This document shows positions 14,096 through 22,703 of a DNA stretch of 23,497 nt, piece after piece (position 1 is the stretch's first letter; each line of letters begins with the position of its first letter). This DNA comes from Oscillospiraceae bacterium (GTDB lineage Bacteria; Bacillota_A; Clostridia; Oscillospirales; CAG-272): the NCBI GenBank assembly GCA_015064425.1, contig SVSF01000017.1:1-23497 (forward strand), given 5' to 3'. Below the pieces are notes generated by a model. It did not search any database and was not told where the DNA came from. It saw nothing but the letters and a program-made list of their open reading frames with translations. The translations under genes were made by a program, and so were the position numbers.

Positions 14096-15295
14096 TTATA
14101 TTCTTGAGCGTATTTGGGAAATAAATTCTGCGGTGTTTACCGTTTTTACTTCAACGTCGCCTTGAACCAGAGAAGCGAGATCCTTTGTCATATATCCGTC
14201 ATTAAGGGTGGAAATGCAGGCATTTTCAAGCTTGTCTGCAAAGCTTACAAGATCATTAAGACCGTCAAGCTCTCCTCTTTTTCTTAACGCGCCGCTCCAT
14301 GCAAAGATTGTTGCCATAGGGTTAGTGGATGTCGTTTCTCCTTTAAGATATCTGTAGTAATGCTGAGTTACGGTTCCGTGGGCCGCCTCATACTCGTAGT
14401 TTCCGTCGGGAGATACAAGCACGGACGTCATCATTGCAAGAGAACCGAAAGCTGTAGATACCATATCGCTCATTACGTCTCCGTCGTAGTTCTTACATGC
14501 CCAAACGAATCCGCCTTCACTTCTGATGAGTCTTGCAACAGCATCGTCTATAAGCGTATAGAAATACTTGAGCCCCAATTTTTCAAAATCTTCTTTGTAA
14601 TACTTGTTATATATGTCCTCGAACAGAAGCTTAAAAGTTTGATCGTATTTTTTGGAAATGGTATCCTTTGTGGAGAACCAAAGATCCTGCTTGTTGCTGA
14701 GGGCAAATTTGAAGCATGAGTGTGCAAAGGAAATTATGGAATCATCCTTGTTGAACTGACCCTGAAGTACACCGGGACCTTTAAAATCATATATGGTCTC
14801 TTTGAAAGTGCTTCCGTCTTCTGCCGTAAACAGCAACTCTGCTTTTCCGGGACCTTCTACTCTGTATTCCGTAGCCTTGTAAACGTCACCAAAAGCATGT
14901 CTCGCTATGGTTATAGGCTTTTTCCAGTTGCGTACCGCGGGCTTGATGAGATCGATAATAATGGGTGTACGGAAAACTGTACCGTCGAGTATAGATCTGA
15001 TCGTACCGTTGGGACTTTTCCACATCTCGGTAAGATTGTATTCTTCAACTCTCTGCTTGTTGGGAGTTATAGTAGCGCATTTTACGGATACACCGTATTT
15101 TTTTGCCGCGTAGGATGCATCAAGAGTAACCTTATCTTTGGTGCGTTCTCTTTCTTCAAGTCCGAGGTCATAATATTCGGTCTTAAGATCAACGAAGGGA
15201 AGAATAAGTTCATCCTTGATCATTCTCCATATGATCCTTGTCATTTCATCTCCGTCCATCTCTACGATAGGCGTTTTCATCAGTATTTTTTCCAT
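14096..15295 (-). CDS. icd: Isocitrate dehydrogenase, NADP-dependent (eukaryote-like dimeric type)
   Basis: This 399-residue enzyme oxidatively decarboxylates isocitrate to 2-oxoglutarate. It begins MKTPIVEMDGDEMTRIIW after a 5-residue lead, and contains the substrate loop KSPNGTIR (93-100), the metal site YDGDVMSDMVSTAFGSL and AAHGTVTQHYYRYLKGE. These features place it in the dimeric NADP-linked subfamily also found in eukaryotic cytosol and mitochondria, rather than the E. coli Icd type. The cofactor preference is from family knowledge. Its start lies 2 nt after the aconitase stop, with AGGTAAG inside the aconitase end. It is the last gene of the operon. Confidence 0.95.
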   Translation of the reverse strand: MEKILMKTPIVEMDGDEMTRIIWRMIKDELILPFVDLKTEYYDLGLEERERTKDKVTLDASYAAKKYGVSVKCATITPNKQRVEEYNLTEMWKSPNGTIRSILDGTVFRTPIIIDLIKPAVRNWKKPITIARHAFGDVYKATEYRVEGPGKAELLFTAEDGSTFKETIYDFKGPGVLQGQFNKDDSIISFAHSCFKFALSNKQDLWFSTKDTISKKYDQTFKLLFEDIYNKYYKEDFEKLGLKYFYTLIDDAVARLIRSEGGFVWACKNYDGDVMSDMVSTAFGSLAMMTSVLVSPDGNYEYEAAHGTVTQHYYRYLKGETTSTNPMATIFAWSGALRKRGELDGLNDLVSFADKLENACISTLNDGYMTKDLASLVQGDVEVKTVNTAEFISQIRSRI

Positions 15296-15297
15296 AG

Positions 15298-17226
15298 TTA
15301 CTTACCTGCCTTTGTATAGAGGAGGAGTCCTCCTGCTTTAAGGATATCCTTCTGCCTTTCGGTGAAAGAACAGTTGAGAATGTATTTTTCGTTATTCCTT
15401 TCGTTTGTAAGTTCTATCTTGCCATTTTCCATTCCTTTATAAATATCGGCAAGTATGAGCTTGTCATCCTGCGTGAGCTTATCGTAATCTTCGGGATCTT
15501 CAAACGTGAGTGGAATTATGCCTGCATTTATAAGATTTGCAACATGGATCCTTGCAAAGCTCTTTGCGATAACGGCTCTTACTCCGAGATAGAGGGGAAC
15601 CAGGGCGGCATGTTCACGGGATGAACCCTGACCGTAGTTGGAACCGCCTACAATGATGCTCTGACCAAGCGCTTTTGCTCTTTCCGAAAAGCTTTCATCG
15701 CATACTGCAAAACAGAATTTTGAAAGATATGGTATGTTTGAACGGTAGGGGAGTATCTTTGCACCTGCAGGCATAATGTGGTCTGTTGTTATGTTATCGC
15801 CCACTTTAAGCGCTAATGTTGCTTTGATTGAATCCTCAAGTTCATGTGAGTCGGGGAAGGGTTTTATATTGGGACCGCGAAGTACCTCGAGAGAAGCCGC
15901 CTCATCTGTGTTGGCGGGAGAGATAACAGCGCTGTCATCGATTTTGTAAATATCGGGGATTTTTATTTCTGGCATTGTACCAAGCTCTCTCGGATCCGTA
16001 ATATATCCCGTTATGGCAGCCGCTACTGCAGTTTCCGGGGAAACAAGGTATACATTTCCGTCTTTTGTACCGCTTCTGCCTTCAAAGTTTCTGTTAAAGG
16101 TCCTGAGACTTACGCCTGCGGAATTGGGCGAGAATCCCATGCCTATGCATGGACCGCAAGCACATTCAAGAACTCTTGCTCCGGATGCCAGAATATCGTT
16201 AAGCGCACTGCTTTCGCAAAGCATGGAAAGGACCTGCTTTGAGCCGGGAGATATAGAAAGGCTTACAGAAGGATCCACGGTTCTTCCCTTAAGAAGAGCA
16301 GCTACCTTTAAAAGATCTGCGAGGGAAGAGTTAGTGCAAGATCCTATGCATACCTGATCAACTTTAGTGTCTTTAAGGCTTTTTACTTTAACAACGTTGT
16401 CAGGGCTGTGGGGGCAGGCTATAAGGGGTTCAAGAGTGCTAAGGTCTATATCTATGATCTTATCGTATACCACATCCTCATCGCTGGAAAGGGGGACGTA
16501 GTCGTTTCCTCTGCCCTGAGCCTTTAAAAACGCCTCGGTGATCTCATCGGAAGGGAATATCGATGTGGTCGCTCCGAGCTCGGTTCCCATATTGGTTATG
16601 GTAGCTCTTTCCGGAACAGAGAGCGTTTTTCCAGCTTCACCGCCCCATTCGATAATAGCACCGATCCCGCCTTTTACGGAAAGCAAACGGAGTATTTCAA
16701 GACTTACATCTTTTGCGGTAACAAATGGATTAAGTTTTCCTGTAAGATTTACTTTGTACATTTTAGGCATGGTTATATAATACGCGCCGCCGCCCATAGC
16801 TACGGCAACATCAAGACCGCCTGCACCGAATGCAAGCATGCCTATACCGCCTCCGGTGGGGGTATGACTGTCCGAACCTATGAGAGTCTTTCCCGGTATG
16901 CCGAAGCGTTCAAGGTGTACCTGATGGCAGATACCGTTGCCGGGGCGTGAAAAATAGATGCCGTGTTTTTTTGCAACGCTCTGTATATATCTGTGGTCAT
17001 CTGCATTTTCAAATCCGCATTGAAGTGTATTGTGATCTATATAGGCAACTGAACGTTCCGTCTTCACGCGTTCTATCCCCATAGTTTCAAATTCCAGATA
17101 TGCCATCGTTCCGGTCGCATCCTGAGTGAGGGTCTGGTCAATTTTCAGGGCGATTTCGGATCCGGGGATCATTTCTCCGCTTATGAGATGGCTTTTAATT
17201 ATTTTTTGTGCAATAGTAAGTCCCAT
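15298..17226 (-). CDS. Aconitate hydratase
   Basis: This 642-residue [4Fe-4S] enzyme converts citrate to isocitrate via cis-aconitate. Cluster cysteines C297 (IGSCTNS), C357 and C360 (CACGPCIGMG) are present. The active-site block GSDSHTPTGGG is at 117-127, and the C-terminal swivel domain carries NYGQGSSREHAALVP. At 642 residues it is shorter than AcnA/AcnB (about 860-900) and matches the compact aconitase type common in anaerobes and related to mitochondrial aconitase. The start has GAAGGTAAAGAT upstream, 13 nt after the GntR gene. It is directly coupled to icd. A homoaconitase or isopropylmalate role is less likely given its neighbours. Confidence 0.94.
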   Translation of the reverse strand: MGLTIAQKIIKSHLISGEMIPGSEIALKIDQTLTQDATGTMAYLEFETMGIERVKTERSVAYIDHNTLQCGFENADDHRYIQSVAKKHGIYFSRPGNGICHQVHLERFGIPGKTLIGSDSHTPTGGGIGMLAFGAGGLDVAVAMGGGAYYITMPKMYKVNLTGKLNPFVTAKDVSLEILRLLSVKGGIGAIIEWGGEAGKTLSVPERATITNMGTELGATTSIFPSDEITEAFLKAQGRGNDYVPLSSDEDVVYDKIIDIDLSTLEPLIACPHSPDNVVKVKSLKDTKVDQVCIGSCTNSSLADLLKVAALLKGRTVDPSVSLSISPGSKQVLSMLCESSALNDILASGARVLECACGPCIGMGFSPNSAGVSLRTFNRNFEGRSGTKDGNVYLVSPETAVAAAITGYITDPRELGTMPEIKIPDIYKIDDSAVISPANTDEAASLEVLRGPNIKPFPDSHELEDSIKATLALKVGDNITTDHIMPAGAKILPYRSNIPYLSKFCFAVCDESFSERAKALGQSIIVGGSNYGQGSSREHAALVPLYLGVRAVIAKSFARIHVANLINAGIIPLTFEDPEDYDKLTQDDKLILADIYKGMENGKIELTNERNNEKYILNCSFTERQKDILKAGGLLLYTKAGK

Positions 17227-17239
17227 ATCTTTACCTTCT

Positions 17240-17884
17240 CTATTTTGTAGAATTTAGAATGTTGATCTTGGCATTTTCGATGTGCTTGACCGCAAGTTTT
17301 TCTGCTCTGTCAGCATCATGCTCGGCTAAAGCTTTGTAAATTTCCGTATGTTCCTTTATAGCTTCAGCGGCTCTTTTGTGATTCTCAACTGACATTTTTC
17401 TGTATTTCTGTACCTTTCTGTGAAGAGAGGTCAAGGTAGCGGAATATATCATACTTCCGCAATATTCGTAAAGCTTTTCGTGAAAACTGCTATCCAGTTT
17501 TTTGATCTGGTCGGACGAATTTTTAGTTGTATAAAATTCCTGCAGATCCAGTATCTCGCCAAGTTCTGCCAGTTGCTCGTCGGTAATTATTTCCGCACAG
17601 CGCCTTGTAGCAAGTCCTTCTATTCTGCTTCTGATCTCATATATATCGTAAAGATCCTTAATACCTATACCTATCACTTCGATGCCTTTGCCAATTTCTC
17701 TTACAAGATGTTCCTGCTCAAGACGTCTTACGGCTTCTCTGATAGGGGTGCGGCTTACTTCGAGCTCTGAGGACAGCTTAAGTTCCGAAAGAACTTCGCC
17801 TCTTTGGTATTTTCCTCCTAAAATGTCGCTTTCCAGACGCTCATAGACCATATCTGCAAGAGATATGCTTTTAGGTCCTGCCAT
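17240..17884 (-). CDS. GntR family regulator with FCD ligand domain
   Basis: This 214-residue transcription factor has an N-terminal winged helix-turn-helix (about 10-75: MVYERLESDILGGKYQRGEV, then SRTPIREAVRRLEQEHLV) and an all-helical FCD domain (about 80-210) that in relatives binds metal plus a carboxylate such as citrate, lactate or pyruvate. It is encoded inside the operon between Re-citrate synthase and aconitase, so a TCA-related acid is a reasonable ligand. A perfect palindrome overlapping the operon promoter is its probable operator, suggesting autorepression. The start is preceded by AAGGAGAATTAT. Confidence 0.93.
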   Translation of the reverse strand: MAGPKSISLADMVYERLESDILGGKYQRGEVLSELKLSSELEVSRTPIREAVRRLEQEHLVREIGKGIEVIGIGIKDLYDIYEIRSRIEGLATRRCAEIITDEQLAELGEILDLQEFYTTKNSSDQIKKLDSSFHEKLYEYCGSMIYSATLTSLHRKVQKYRKMSVENHKRAAEAIKEHTEIYKALAEHDADRAEKLAVKHIENAKINILNSTK

Positions 17885-17902
17885 ATAATTCTCCTTGCTC
17901 AG

Positions 17903-17942
17903 ACGTTATGGGAAACTCTTCTATATTCAGTTTTCCCAACGT
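17903..17942 (-). other. Imperfect intercistronic hairpin
   Basis: Between the Re-citrate synthase stop and the GntR start, acgtt-at-gggaaact pairs with agttttccc-aacgt, leaving small bulges and an 11-nt loop. No T tract follows on the minus strand, so it is more likely an mRNA processing or stability element than a terminator. Confidence 0.4.
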
Positions 17943-17946
17943 ATTT

Positions 17947-19320
17947 TTATTTTTCAAATCTGTCTCCGCTGAGTTCTCTTATTTTTGTTTCGAGCTCGTT
18001 GTTTGAAATTGAGTTGACTCTGCCTGTTTCGTAAAGCTTGTCGACCCATTCCTTAAGAGCTGTTACAAGGGGATCACGTTTGTCTATCTGATTACCTTCG
18101 GTAAGCTCGTAGTGTTCATTTATCCAATATGCTATACCTGCAAGACCCGATGTGTTGGTAATGAGTACGGATGCGGGACGGTTGAGTATTTTCTTTGTAT
18201 TAAATATGTTGTATATCTCTTCATCCTTAAGGAGTCCGTCAGCATGTATTCCCGCTCTGGTAACGTTAAAGTTTTCTCCAACGAAAGGAGTCATGGGAGG
18301 AATATTATATCCCATCTCATCTCTGAAATAGCGTGCGATCTCTGTAATTGCAGTAGTATCCATACCGTCAAGAGTTCCTTTGAGAGAAGCATATTCAAGA
18401 ACCATAGACTCAAGAGGAACATTACCTGTTCTTTCGCCGATTCCGAGAAGGGAGCAGTTAACTGCAGATGCGCCGTAGAGCCATGCAACAGAGGCATTTG
18501 CAACTGCTTTGTTAAAGTCGTTGTGTCCGTGCCATTCAAGCATAGAGGAGGGAACGTCGGAATAGTGCTGAAGTCCGTATACTATTCCGGGGACACTTCT
18601 GGGGAGAGCTACTTCTGTATAAGGAACACCGTAACCCATCGTATCGCAGGCACGGATCTTTACGGGGATTCCTGCATCTTTTGACATTTTTTGAAGCTCG
18701 TTTACAAAGGGAACAACAAATCCGTAGAAATCGGCTCTTGTTATATCTTCGAAGTGGCATCTGGGACGGATACCCGCTTCAAACGCATCGGCAACTGTTG
18801 CAAGGTAATGCTCCATAGCCTGCTTTCTTGTCATTTTAAGCTTTTTAAAGATGTGGTAGTCGGAACAGCTGACAAGAATACCCGTTTCGGAAATATTCAT
18901 ATCTTTAACGAGCTTGAAGTCTTCACGGCTTGCTCTTATCCATGTCGTGATCTCGGGGAACTTAAGTCCGAGATCCTGACATTTTAAAAGCGCCTCTCTG
19001 TCTTTTTGGCTGTATATGAAAAATTCAGTCTGTCTGATTATACCCTTTGGACCGCCGAGTTTTGCGAGAAGCTTAAAAAGATCTACGATCTGCTTTACGG
19101 TATAAGGTTCAACTGATTGCTGACCGTCTCTGAAGGTAGTGTCTGTTATCCATATCTCCTCAGGCATATCCATAGGAACGCGTCTGTGGTTGAAGGCGAT
19201 CTTCGGCACTTCTTCATAATTATATATATCTCTGTAAAGGTTCGGTTCTGCAATATCCTGAAGCTGATATTTATACGTTCTTTGTTCAAGCAAATTTGTT
19301 TTTGGTGATATTTCTACCAT
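17947..19320 (-). CDS. Re-type citrate synthase (homocitrate/isopropylmalate synthase superfamily)
   Basis: This 457-residue protein is a DRE-TIM metallolyase. ITDTTFRDGQQS (58-69) carries the catalytic/metal Asp, WHGHNDFNKAVANA (263-276) the metal histidines H264 and H266, and RPRCHFEDITRADFYGF the barrel core. It has an unusual N-terminal lead of about 55 residues and lacks the long LeuA-type regulatory domain. Family members from anaerobes, first proven in Clostridium kluyveri, are Re-face citrate synthases making citrate from acetyl-CoA and oxaloacetate. Aconitase and isocitrate dehydrogenase follow in the same operon and no Si-type citrate synthase is seen, which strongly favours this over homocitrate or isopropylmalate synthase. 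The start follows AGGAGGACTC. Confidence 0.85.
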   Translation of the reverse strand: MVEISPKTNLLEQRTYKYQLQDIAEPNLYRDIYNYEEVPKIAFNHRRVPMDMPEEIWITDTTFRDGQQSVEPYTVKQIVDLFKLLAKLGGPKGIIRQTEFFIYSQKDREALLKCQDLGLKFPEITTWIRASREDFKLVKDMNISETGILVSCSDYHIFKKLKMTRKQAMEHYLATVADAFEAGIRPRCHFEDITRADFYGFVVPFVNELQKMSKDAGIPVKIRACDTMGYGVPYTEVALPRSVPGIVYGLQHYSDVPSSMLEWHGHNDFNKAVANASVAWLYGASAVNCSLLGIGERTGNVPLESMVLEYASLKGTLDGMDTTAITEIARYFRDEMGYNIPPMTPFVGENFNVTRAGIHADGLLKDEEIYNIFNTKKILNRPASVLITNTSGLAGIAYWINEHYELTEGNQIDKRDPLVTALKEWVDKLYETGRVNSISNNELETKIRELSGDRFEK

Positions 19321-19337
19321 CTTTGAGTCCTCCTAAT

Positions 19338-19359
19338 GTATAATTGTATACAATTATAC
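19338..19359. promoter_or_regulatory. Perfect 22-bp palindrome, probable GntR operator
   Basis: The half-site gtataattgta is repeated in perfect inverted form across 19338-19359, with core ttgtatacaa. It lies 18 nt before the Re-citrate synthase start and covers the -10 box. FCD-type GntR proteins bind such T-G-T..A-C-A palindromes, and a GntR gene is second in the operon. Confidence 0.7.
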
Positions 19360-19380
19360 TGATTTTTTGTACAATGTCAA
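19353..19380 (-). promoter_or_regulatory. Promoter of the Re-citrate synthase operon
   Basis: On the minus strand a perfect TTGACA (19380-19375), a 16-bp spacer and a perfect TATAAT (19358-19353) are present. The palindrome overlaps the -10. Confidence 0.8.
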
Positions 19381-19393
19381 TATATAAAAGTAA

Positions 19394-19423
19394 AAAAAGA
19401 AGGCTAGTACAAGCCTTCTTTTT
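19394..19423 (-). terminator. Intrinsic terminator after the amino acid importer operon
   Basis: A 12-bp stem (19394-19405 with 19412-19423; core agaaggct/agccttct) and 6-nt loop are followed on the minus strand by a T tract. It lies 10 nt past the ATPase stop codon. Confidence 0.85.
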
Positions 19424-19432
19424 GTGCATTCT

Positions 19433-20170
19433 TTATAAAACTTTGCCGAGAAAGTCTTTAAGACGCTCGCTTTTGGGAGATGAGAAGAAAGCATCGGGCG
19501 GTCCTTCTTCAACTATGTTTCCTCCGTCGATAAATACGACTCTAGAGCCAACCTCTTTTGCAAATCCCATTTCGTGGGTCACAACGATCATGGTCATACC
19601 GTCTCTCGCAAGTTCCTTCATTACTTCAAGTACCTCTCCAACCATTTCCGGGTCCAGAGCAGAGGTAGGCTCGTCGAAAAGCATTACCGTAGGCTCCATA
19701 CATAAAGCCCTGACAATGGCGATACGCTGTTTCTGACCTCCTGAAAGCTGGGAAGGATAAGCATTTGCTCTGTCTGCAAGTCCGACTCTGGCAAGAAGTC
19801 TCATTGCCAGCTCTTCCGCATCCTGCTTTTTCATTCCCTTGAGTTTTATGGGAGCGATAGTCATATTCTTCAGGATAGTCATATGAGGGAAGAGATTAAA
19901 ATGCTGAAATACCATTCCCATTTTCTGTCTGTGAATATTTATGTTTATTTTTTGATCGGTAATATCCGTACCCTCAAAAATTATCTGCCCGCCAGTAGGT
20001 TCTTCGAGAAGATTCAGACACCTCAAAAATGTTGATTTACCCGAGCCGGAAGGTCCTATAACACAGACGACCTCGCCTTTTTTGATCTCGGTATTGATAC
20101 CCTTTAATACCTCTATCTTACCAAAGGATTTTACAAGATCTTTTACTTCTATTATTACGTTATCGTTCAC
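19433..20170 (-). CDS. Polar amino acid ABC transporter ATP-binding protein (GlnQ/HisP-type)
   Basis: This 245-residue ATPase drives amino acid import. It has Walker [10 protein letters not shown] (about residues 38-46), Q-loop [13 protein letters not shown], signature [15 protein letters not shown], Walker [14 protein letters not shown] and the H-loop VVTHEMGFA, with the tight similarity typical of the GlnQ/ArtP/HisP group. The start overlaps the permease stop by 11 nt, so translation is probably coupled. It is the last gene of a substrate-binding protein, permease and ATPase operon and is followed by a terminator. Confidence 0.96.
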   Translation of the reverse strand: MNDNVIIEVKDLVKSFGKIEVLKGINTEIKKGEVVCVIGPSGSGKSTFLRCLNLLEEPTGGQIIFEGTDITDQKININIHRQKMGMVFQHFNLFPHMTILKNMTIAPIKLKGMKKQDAEELAMRLLARVGLADRANAYPSQLSGGQKQRIAIVRALCMEPTVMLFDEPTSALDPEMVGEVLEVMKELARDGMTMIVVTHEMGFAKEVGSRVVFIDGGNIVEEGPPDAFFSSPKSERLKDFLGKVL

Positions 20171-21527
20171 TCTTGCGCAACCTCTTTTCTAATAAAGATA
20201 CGAGCTTGGTCAGTATTGACACAAGTATAAAGTATATGAGTGCTACCGCTACCAGAGGCATAAAGTTACTGTACGTTATTGAACGTATCTTCAGCCCACC
20301 CTGAGTAAGGTCAGCAACGCCTATATAGAAAGCTATGGACGTTTCTTTTAAGAGCGATATGAATTCGTTAGCCAATGCGGGCAATATAGCCTTGAACGCC
20401 TGCGGAATGATTATGTATATCATAGTTTGAACGTAGTTGAATCCCAAGCTTCTTCCCGCTTCGTCTTGACCTTGATCAACCGCCATAAGACCTCCGCGCA
20501 CGATCTCCGCTACGTAAGAACCGCTGTTGATTCCGAAGCAAAGAACCGCAGCAGGGAATTTTGCAATACCGATGGGGAGCAGGATAACGAAGTATATGAT
20601 AATAAGCTGTATCATAACGGGAGTACCGCGTATAACGGCGATGTAAGCCTTGAAAATACTGTTCAAAAATTCAAGAGCTCCCGTTTTGTCATGGGTACAT
20701 CTGACTATGGCTACGATTATACCGATAAAAATACCGAGTATTGCGGAGAGCAAAGTGATCTCGAGAGTGGTTACAAGTCCTTTGGCAAGATAAAGCCAGT
20801 TGCCGTTTCCAAAGTTAAGGGTAAAGGATGCGGCAAATTTGTTCCACAACCTTATATAGAAGGAGGGAGAATCGGGCGTATCGTTGCTGTAATTTACAAG
20901 CTTTATACAGTCAACGCAGCCGTTTCTCAAAGTGTTGTAAGGGACTATGGATACGGTTTCTCCGTTATAACTTACTTCATTGATTCCTTTTAAGTATTCA
21001 ATAGCGTTGAGTATTCCGCCAAAGCAGGTGTTTACCGTGTCGTCGTCAAGGAATATCTGATATCCTTTGTCGGTCATATAGACCTTCATGTCGACGGTGC
21101 CTTCAAGCTTTTCCGACTTGGAAAAACTTTTGTTGAATTCTTCGCTTATGAAGAGTTTGATCTTTGTGGCGTTTACATTTTCATTCTGTGTATAAAATTC
21201 GTAAGCAAGTGAAAGTATACCCGGAGCGTTTTCGATTACCGTTTTCTCGGTATTTATCGTCGAATATTCGCAGGAGATAACGAGATCTTCTGAAATGCTT
21301 TTTACGGTAATTTTTGTGTTGTCATACACAAATTTTGCTGTGGGAGCTACGGAACTCGGAAGAGCCGAAAAAGTATCGTCCACTAATTTTTGTGCATCTT
21401 CTGTATCAAGTTCCGCAGAAACGTTGTTCGCGGTAAGGTCTATTATAAGCGTGACGGCAAATATTATCAGTATGAGCGCCAGGACAAAAGGCCATATACG
21501 AAGTCTTTTATTTACATTTTTTTTCAT
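20160..21527 (-). CDS. Amino acid ABC transporter permease with N-terminal extracytoplasmic domain
   Basis: The C-terminal part (about 245-455) is a standard HisM/GlnP permease: [36 protein letters not shown], and the ATPase-coupling loop [23 protein letters not shown]. Such permeases are usually 210-230 residues. This one has 455, because a membrane helix (about 11-31) and some 200 further residues precede it. By topology this insert is extracytoplasmic. It is Thr/Asn/Asp-rich with C86, C168, C204 and C207 (GCVDC), and I do not recognise it as a solute-binding domain. A separate binding protein is encoded upstream. The frame is open throughout, the usage resembles its neighbours, and no frameshift is apparent. 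The start at 21527 follows GGAATGAATAA, a weak site. Confidence 0.9.
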   Translation of the reverse strand: MKKNVNKRLRIWPFVLALILIIFAVTLIIDLTANNVSAELDTEDAQKLVDDTFSALPSSVAPTAKFVYDNTKITVKSISEDLVISCEYSTINTEKTVIENAPGILSLAYEFYTQNENVNATKIKLFISEEFNKSFSKSEKLEGTVDMKVYMTDKGYQIFLDDDTVNTCFGGILNAIEYLKGINEVSYNGETVSIVPYNTLRNGCVDCIKLVNYSNDTPDSPSFYIRLWNKFAASFTLNFGNGNWLYLAKGLVTTLEITLLSAILGIFIGIIVAIVRCTHDKTGALEFLNSIFKAYIAVIRGTPVMIQLIIIYFVILLPIGIAKFPAAVLCFGINSGSYVAEIVRGGLMAVDQGQDEAGRSLGFNYVQTMIYIIIPQAFKAILPALANEFISLLKETSIAFYIGVADLTQGGLKIRSITYSNFMPLVAVALIYFILVSILTKLVSLLEKRLRKSER

Positions 21528-21563
21528 TTATTCATTCCTGTACAGTTGCAATTGATTACAAAA

Positions 21564-21585
21564 AAGGAATGATCGCTCATTCCTT
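21564..21585 (-). terminator. Hairpin between binding protein and permease genes
   Basis: A 9-bp stem (aaggaatga 21564-21572 with tcattcctt 21577-21585) and a 4-nt loop are followed on the minus strand by TTTTTTG. It probably causes partial termination, so that binding protein is made in excess over permease. Confidence 0.7.
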
Positions 21586-21605
21586 CTTGCATATTTCTTT
21601 TGGAA

Positions 21606-22367
21606 TTATTTAATGTACTTGTTGATGATCTTATCGATCGTACCGTCTGCGGTAAGCTCGTCGATAGCCTTGTTAAGCTTTTCAAGAAGCTCTGTGTTGG
21701 TCTTGGAAACGCAGATAGCGTAGTCCTCGTCAGCGTATGCTGTTTCAAGAATTGAGAGACCTTCATTAGCGGCTACGAGTGCATTTGCGGGCTCGTTGTC
21801 GATGATAACGCAATCAACGTCGCCTGCGAGAAGAGCAACAACTGCAACATTTCCGTTTTCGTATGTTGTAACGCTTTCAGCGCCGAAATCATCGGTGGCA
21901 TAAATGTCACCTGTTGTTCCGAGCTGTACACCGATCTTATAGGAAGCACCTTCTGCATAAAGGTCATCTACCGTTGTGATGGGGGAACCCTCTTTAACGA
22001 TAATAACCTGCTTACCCTTTGCATAGCTTGACGTGAAGTTTACACTCTCAAGTCTCTTTTCGGTTACTGTCATACCTGCCATACCGAAATCACAAGCACC
22101 GGACTCTACCGATGAAAGAATGGAATCAAACTGCATATCTACGATTTCGAGTGTCATATCAAGCTTTTCAGCGATTGCTGCAGCAATCTCAGCATCGATA
22201 CCTACGATCTTTTCGCCTTCGTAGTACTCGTAAGGCTTAAAGTACGCATTTGTTGCCATCTTAATTGTGTCTTCGGTTCCTCCACTATTACATGCTGTGA
22301 GAACAGAAAGAACCATAAACATAGCGATGAATAATGAAAGGAGTTTCATAGTTTTTGTCATTTTCAT
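21606..22367 (-). CDS. Amino acid ABC transporter substrate-binding lipoprotein
   Basis: This 253-residue extracytoplasmic binding protein has a lipoprotein signal peptide: a basic start, hydrophobic core (LLSLFIAMFMVLSVL) and lipobox LTAC with the lipidated cysteine at residue 26. The mature part is a SBP family 3 fold (MATNAYFKPYEYYEGEKIVG, IDAEIAAAIAEKLDM, FDSILSSVESGACDFGMAGM), typical of polar amino acid binders; the exact amino acid is not readable. The start is placed at 22367, where GGAAAGGAAAATAGGAAA precedes it; an in-frame extension to 22439 would put 24 unrelated residues before the signal peptide and run through the leader. The permease follows after a hairpin. Confidence 0.94.
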   Translation of the reverse strand: MKMTKTMKLLSLFIAMFMVLSVLTACNSGGTEDTIKMATNAYFKPYEYYEGEKIVGIDAEIAAAIAEKLDMTLEIVDMQFDSILSSVESGACDFGMAGMTVTEKRLESVNFTSSYAKGKQVIIVKEGSPITTVDDLYAEGASYKIGVQLGTTGDIYATDDFGAESVTTYENGNVAVVALLAGDVDCVIIDNEPANALVAANEGLSILETAYADEDYAICVSKTNTELLEKLNKAIDELTADGTIDKIINKYIK

Positions 22368-22429
22368 TTTCCTATTTTCCTTTCCGCCGACCTGCTTTAT
22401 ATTGCAATTTGCCTTGGTCGGACAGACAA

Positions 22430-22458
22430 AGTATATCACAAGGCTTTGGAATAATCAA
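22430..22458 (-). promoter_or_regulatory. Promoter of the amino acid importer operon
   Basis: On the minus strand TTGATT (22458-22453), a 17-bp spacer and TATACT (22435-22430) with an extended TG motif are present. In the leader, ccgacc (22387-22392) and ggtcgg (22416-22421) can pair just before the ribosome binding site. Confidence 0.65.
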
Positions 22459-22703
22459 TAGAAATGTAGGAAATAAGCAAAAAAAATCAAAACGTGTAAA
22501 AAACGCTTTCTTGTACAACATTTACAATGGTTCGATTCGTGCAGCGATATGCCGGATCTTTTAAACGCAGAAAACTGTTAATATCCGGCGTTAAAAACAC
22601 TATTTGAAAAAAAGAAGTAAAAATAATTAACAATGTGTTAAGCTTGTGATCATATTGAACAATAGAAGCTTCAAAATGAGACAAAAAATAGGGGTTGTGC
22701 TTC
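22459..22703. other. Intergenic region without a gene
   Basis: This AT-rich stretch between divergent genes has no convincing reading frame. It holds an inverted repeat gccggat (22551-22557)/atccggc (22583-22589), a perfect palindrome ttaaca-atg-tgttaa (22627-22641), and the left arm of aggggt (22690-22695)/acccct (22715-22720), which brackets the -35 of the next promoter. Confidence 0.5.

Noticed and set aside
22368..22439. 24-residue extension of the substrate-binding protein
   Set aside because: It would bury the lipoprotein signal peptide and covers the leader between promoter and ribosome binding site.
22551..22589. gccggat/atccggc inverted repeat as a terminator
   Set aside because: The loop is 25 nt and there is no T tract on either strand, and no gene ends nearby.
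22627..22641. Rex operator upstream of the aldehyde dehydrogenase
   Set aside because: The Rex consensus is TTGTTAA-N4-TTAACAA; here the half-sites are in the opposite order with N3, so it is not a Rex site as known.
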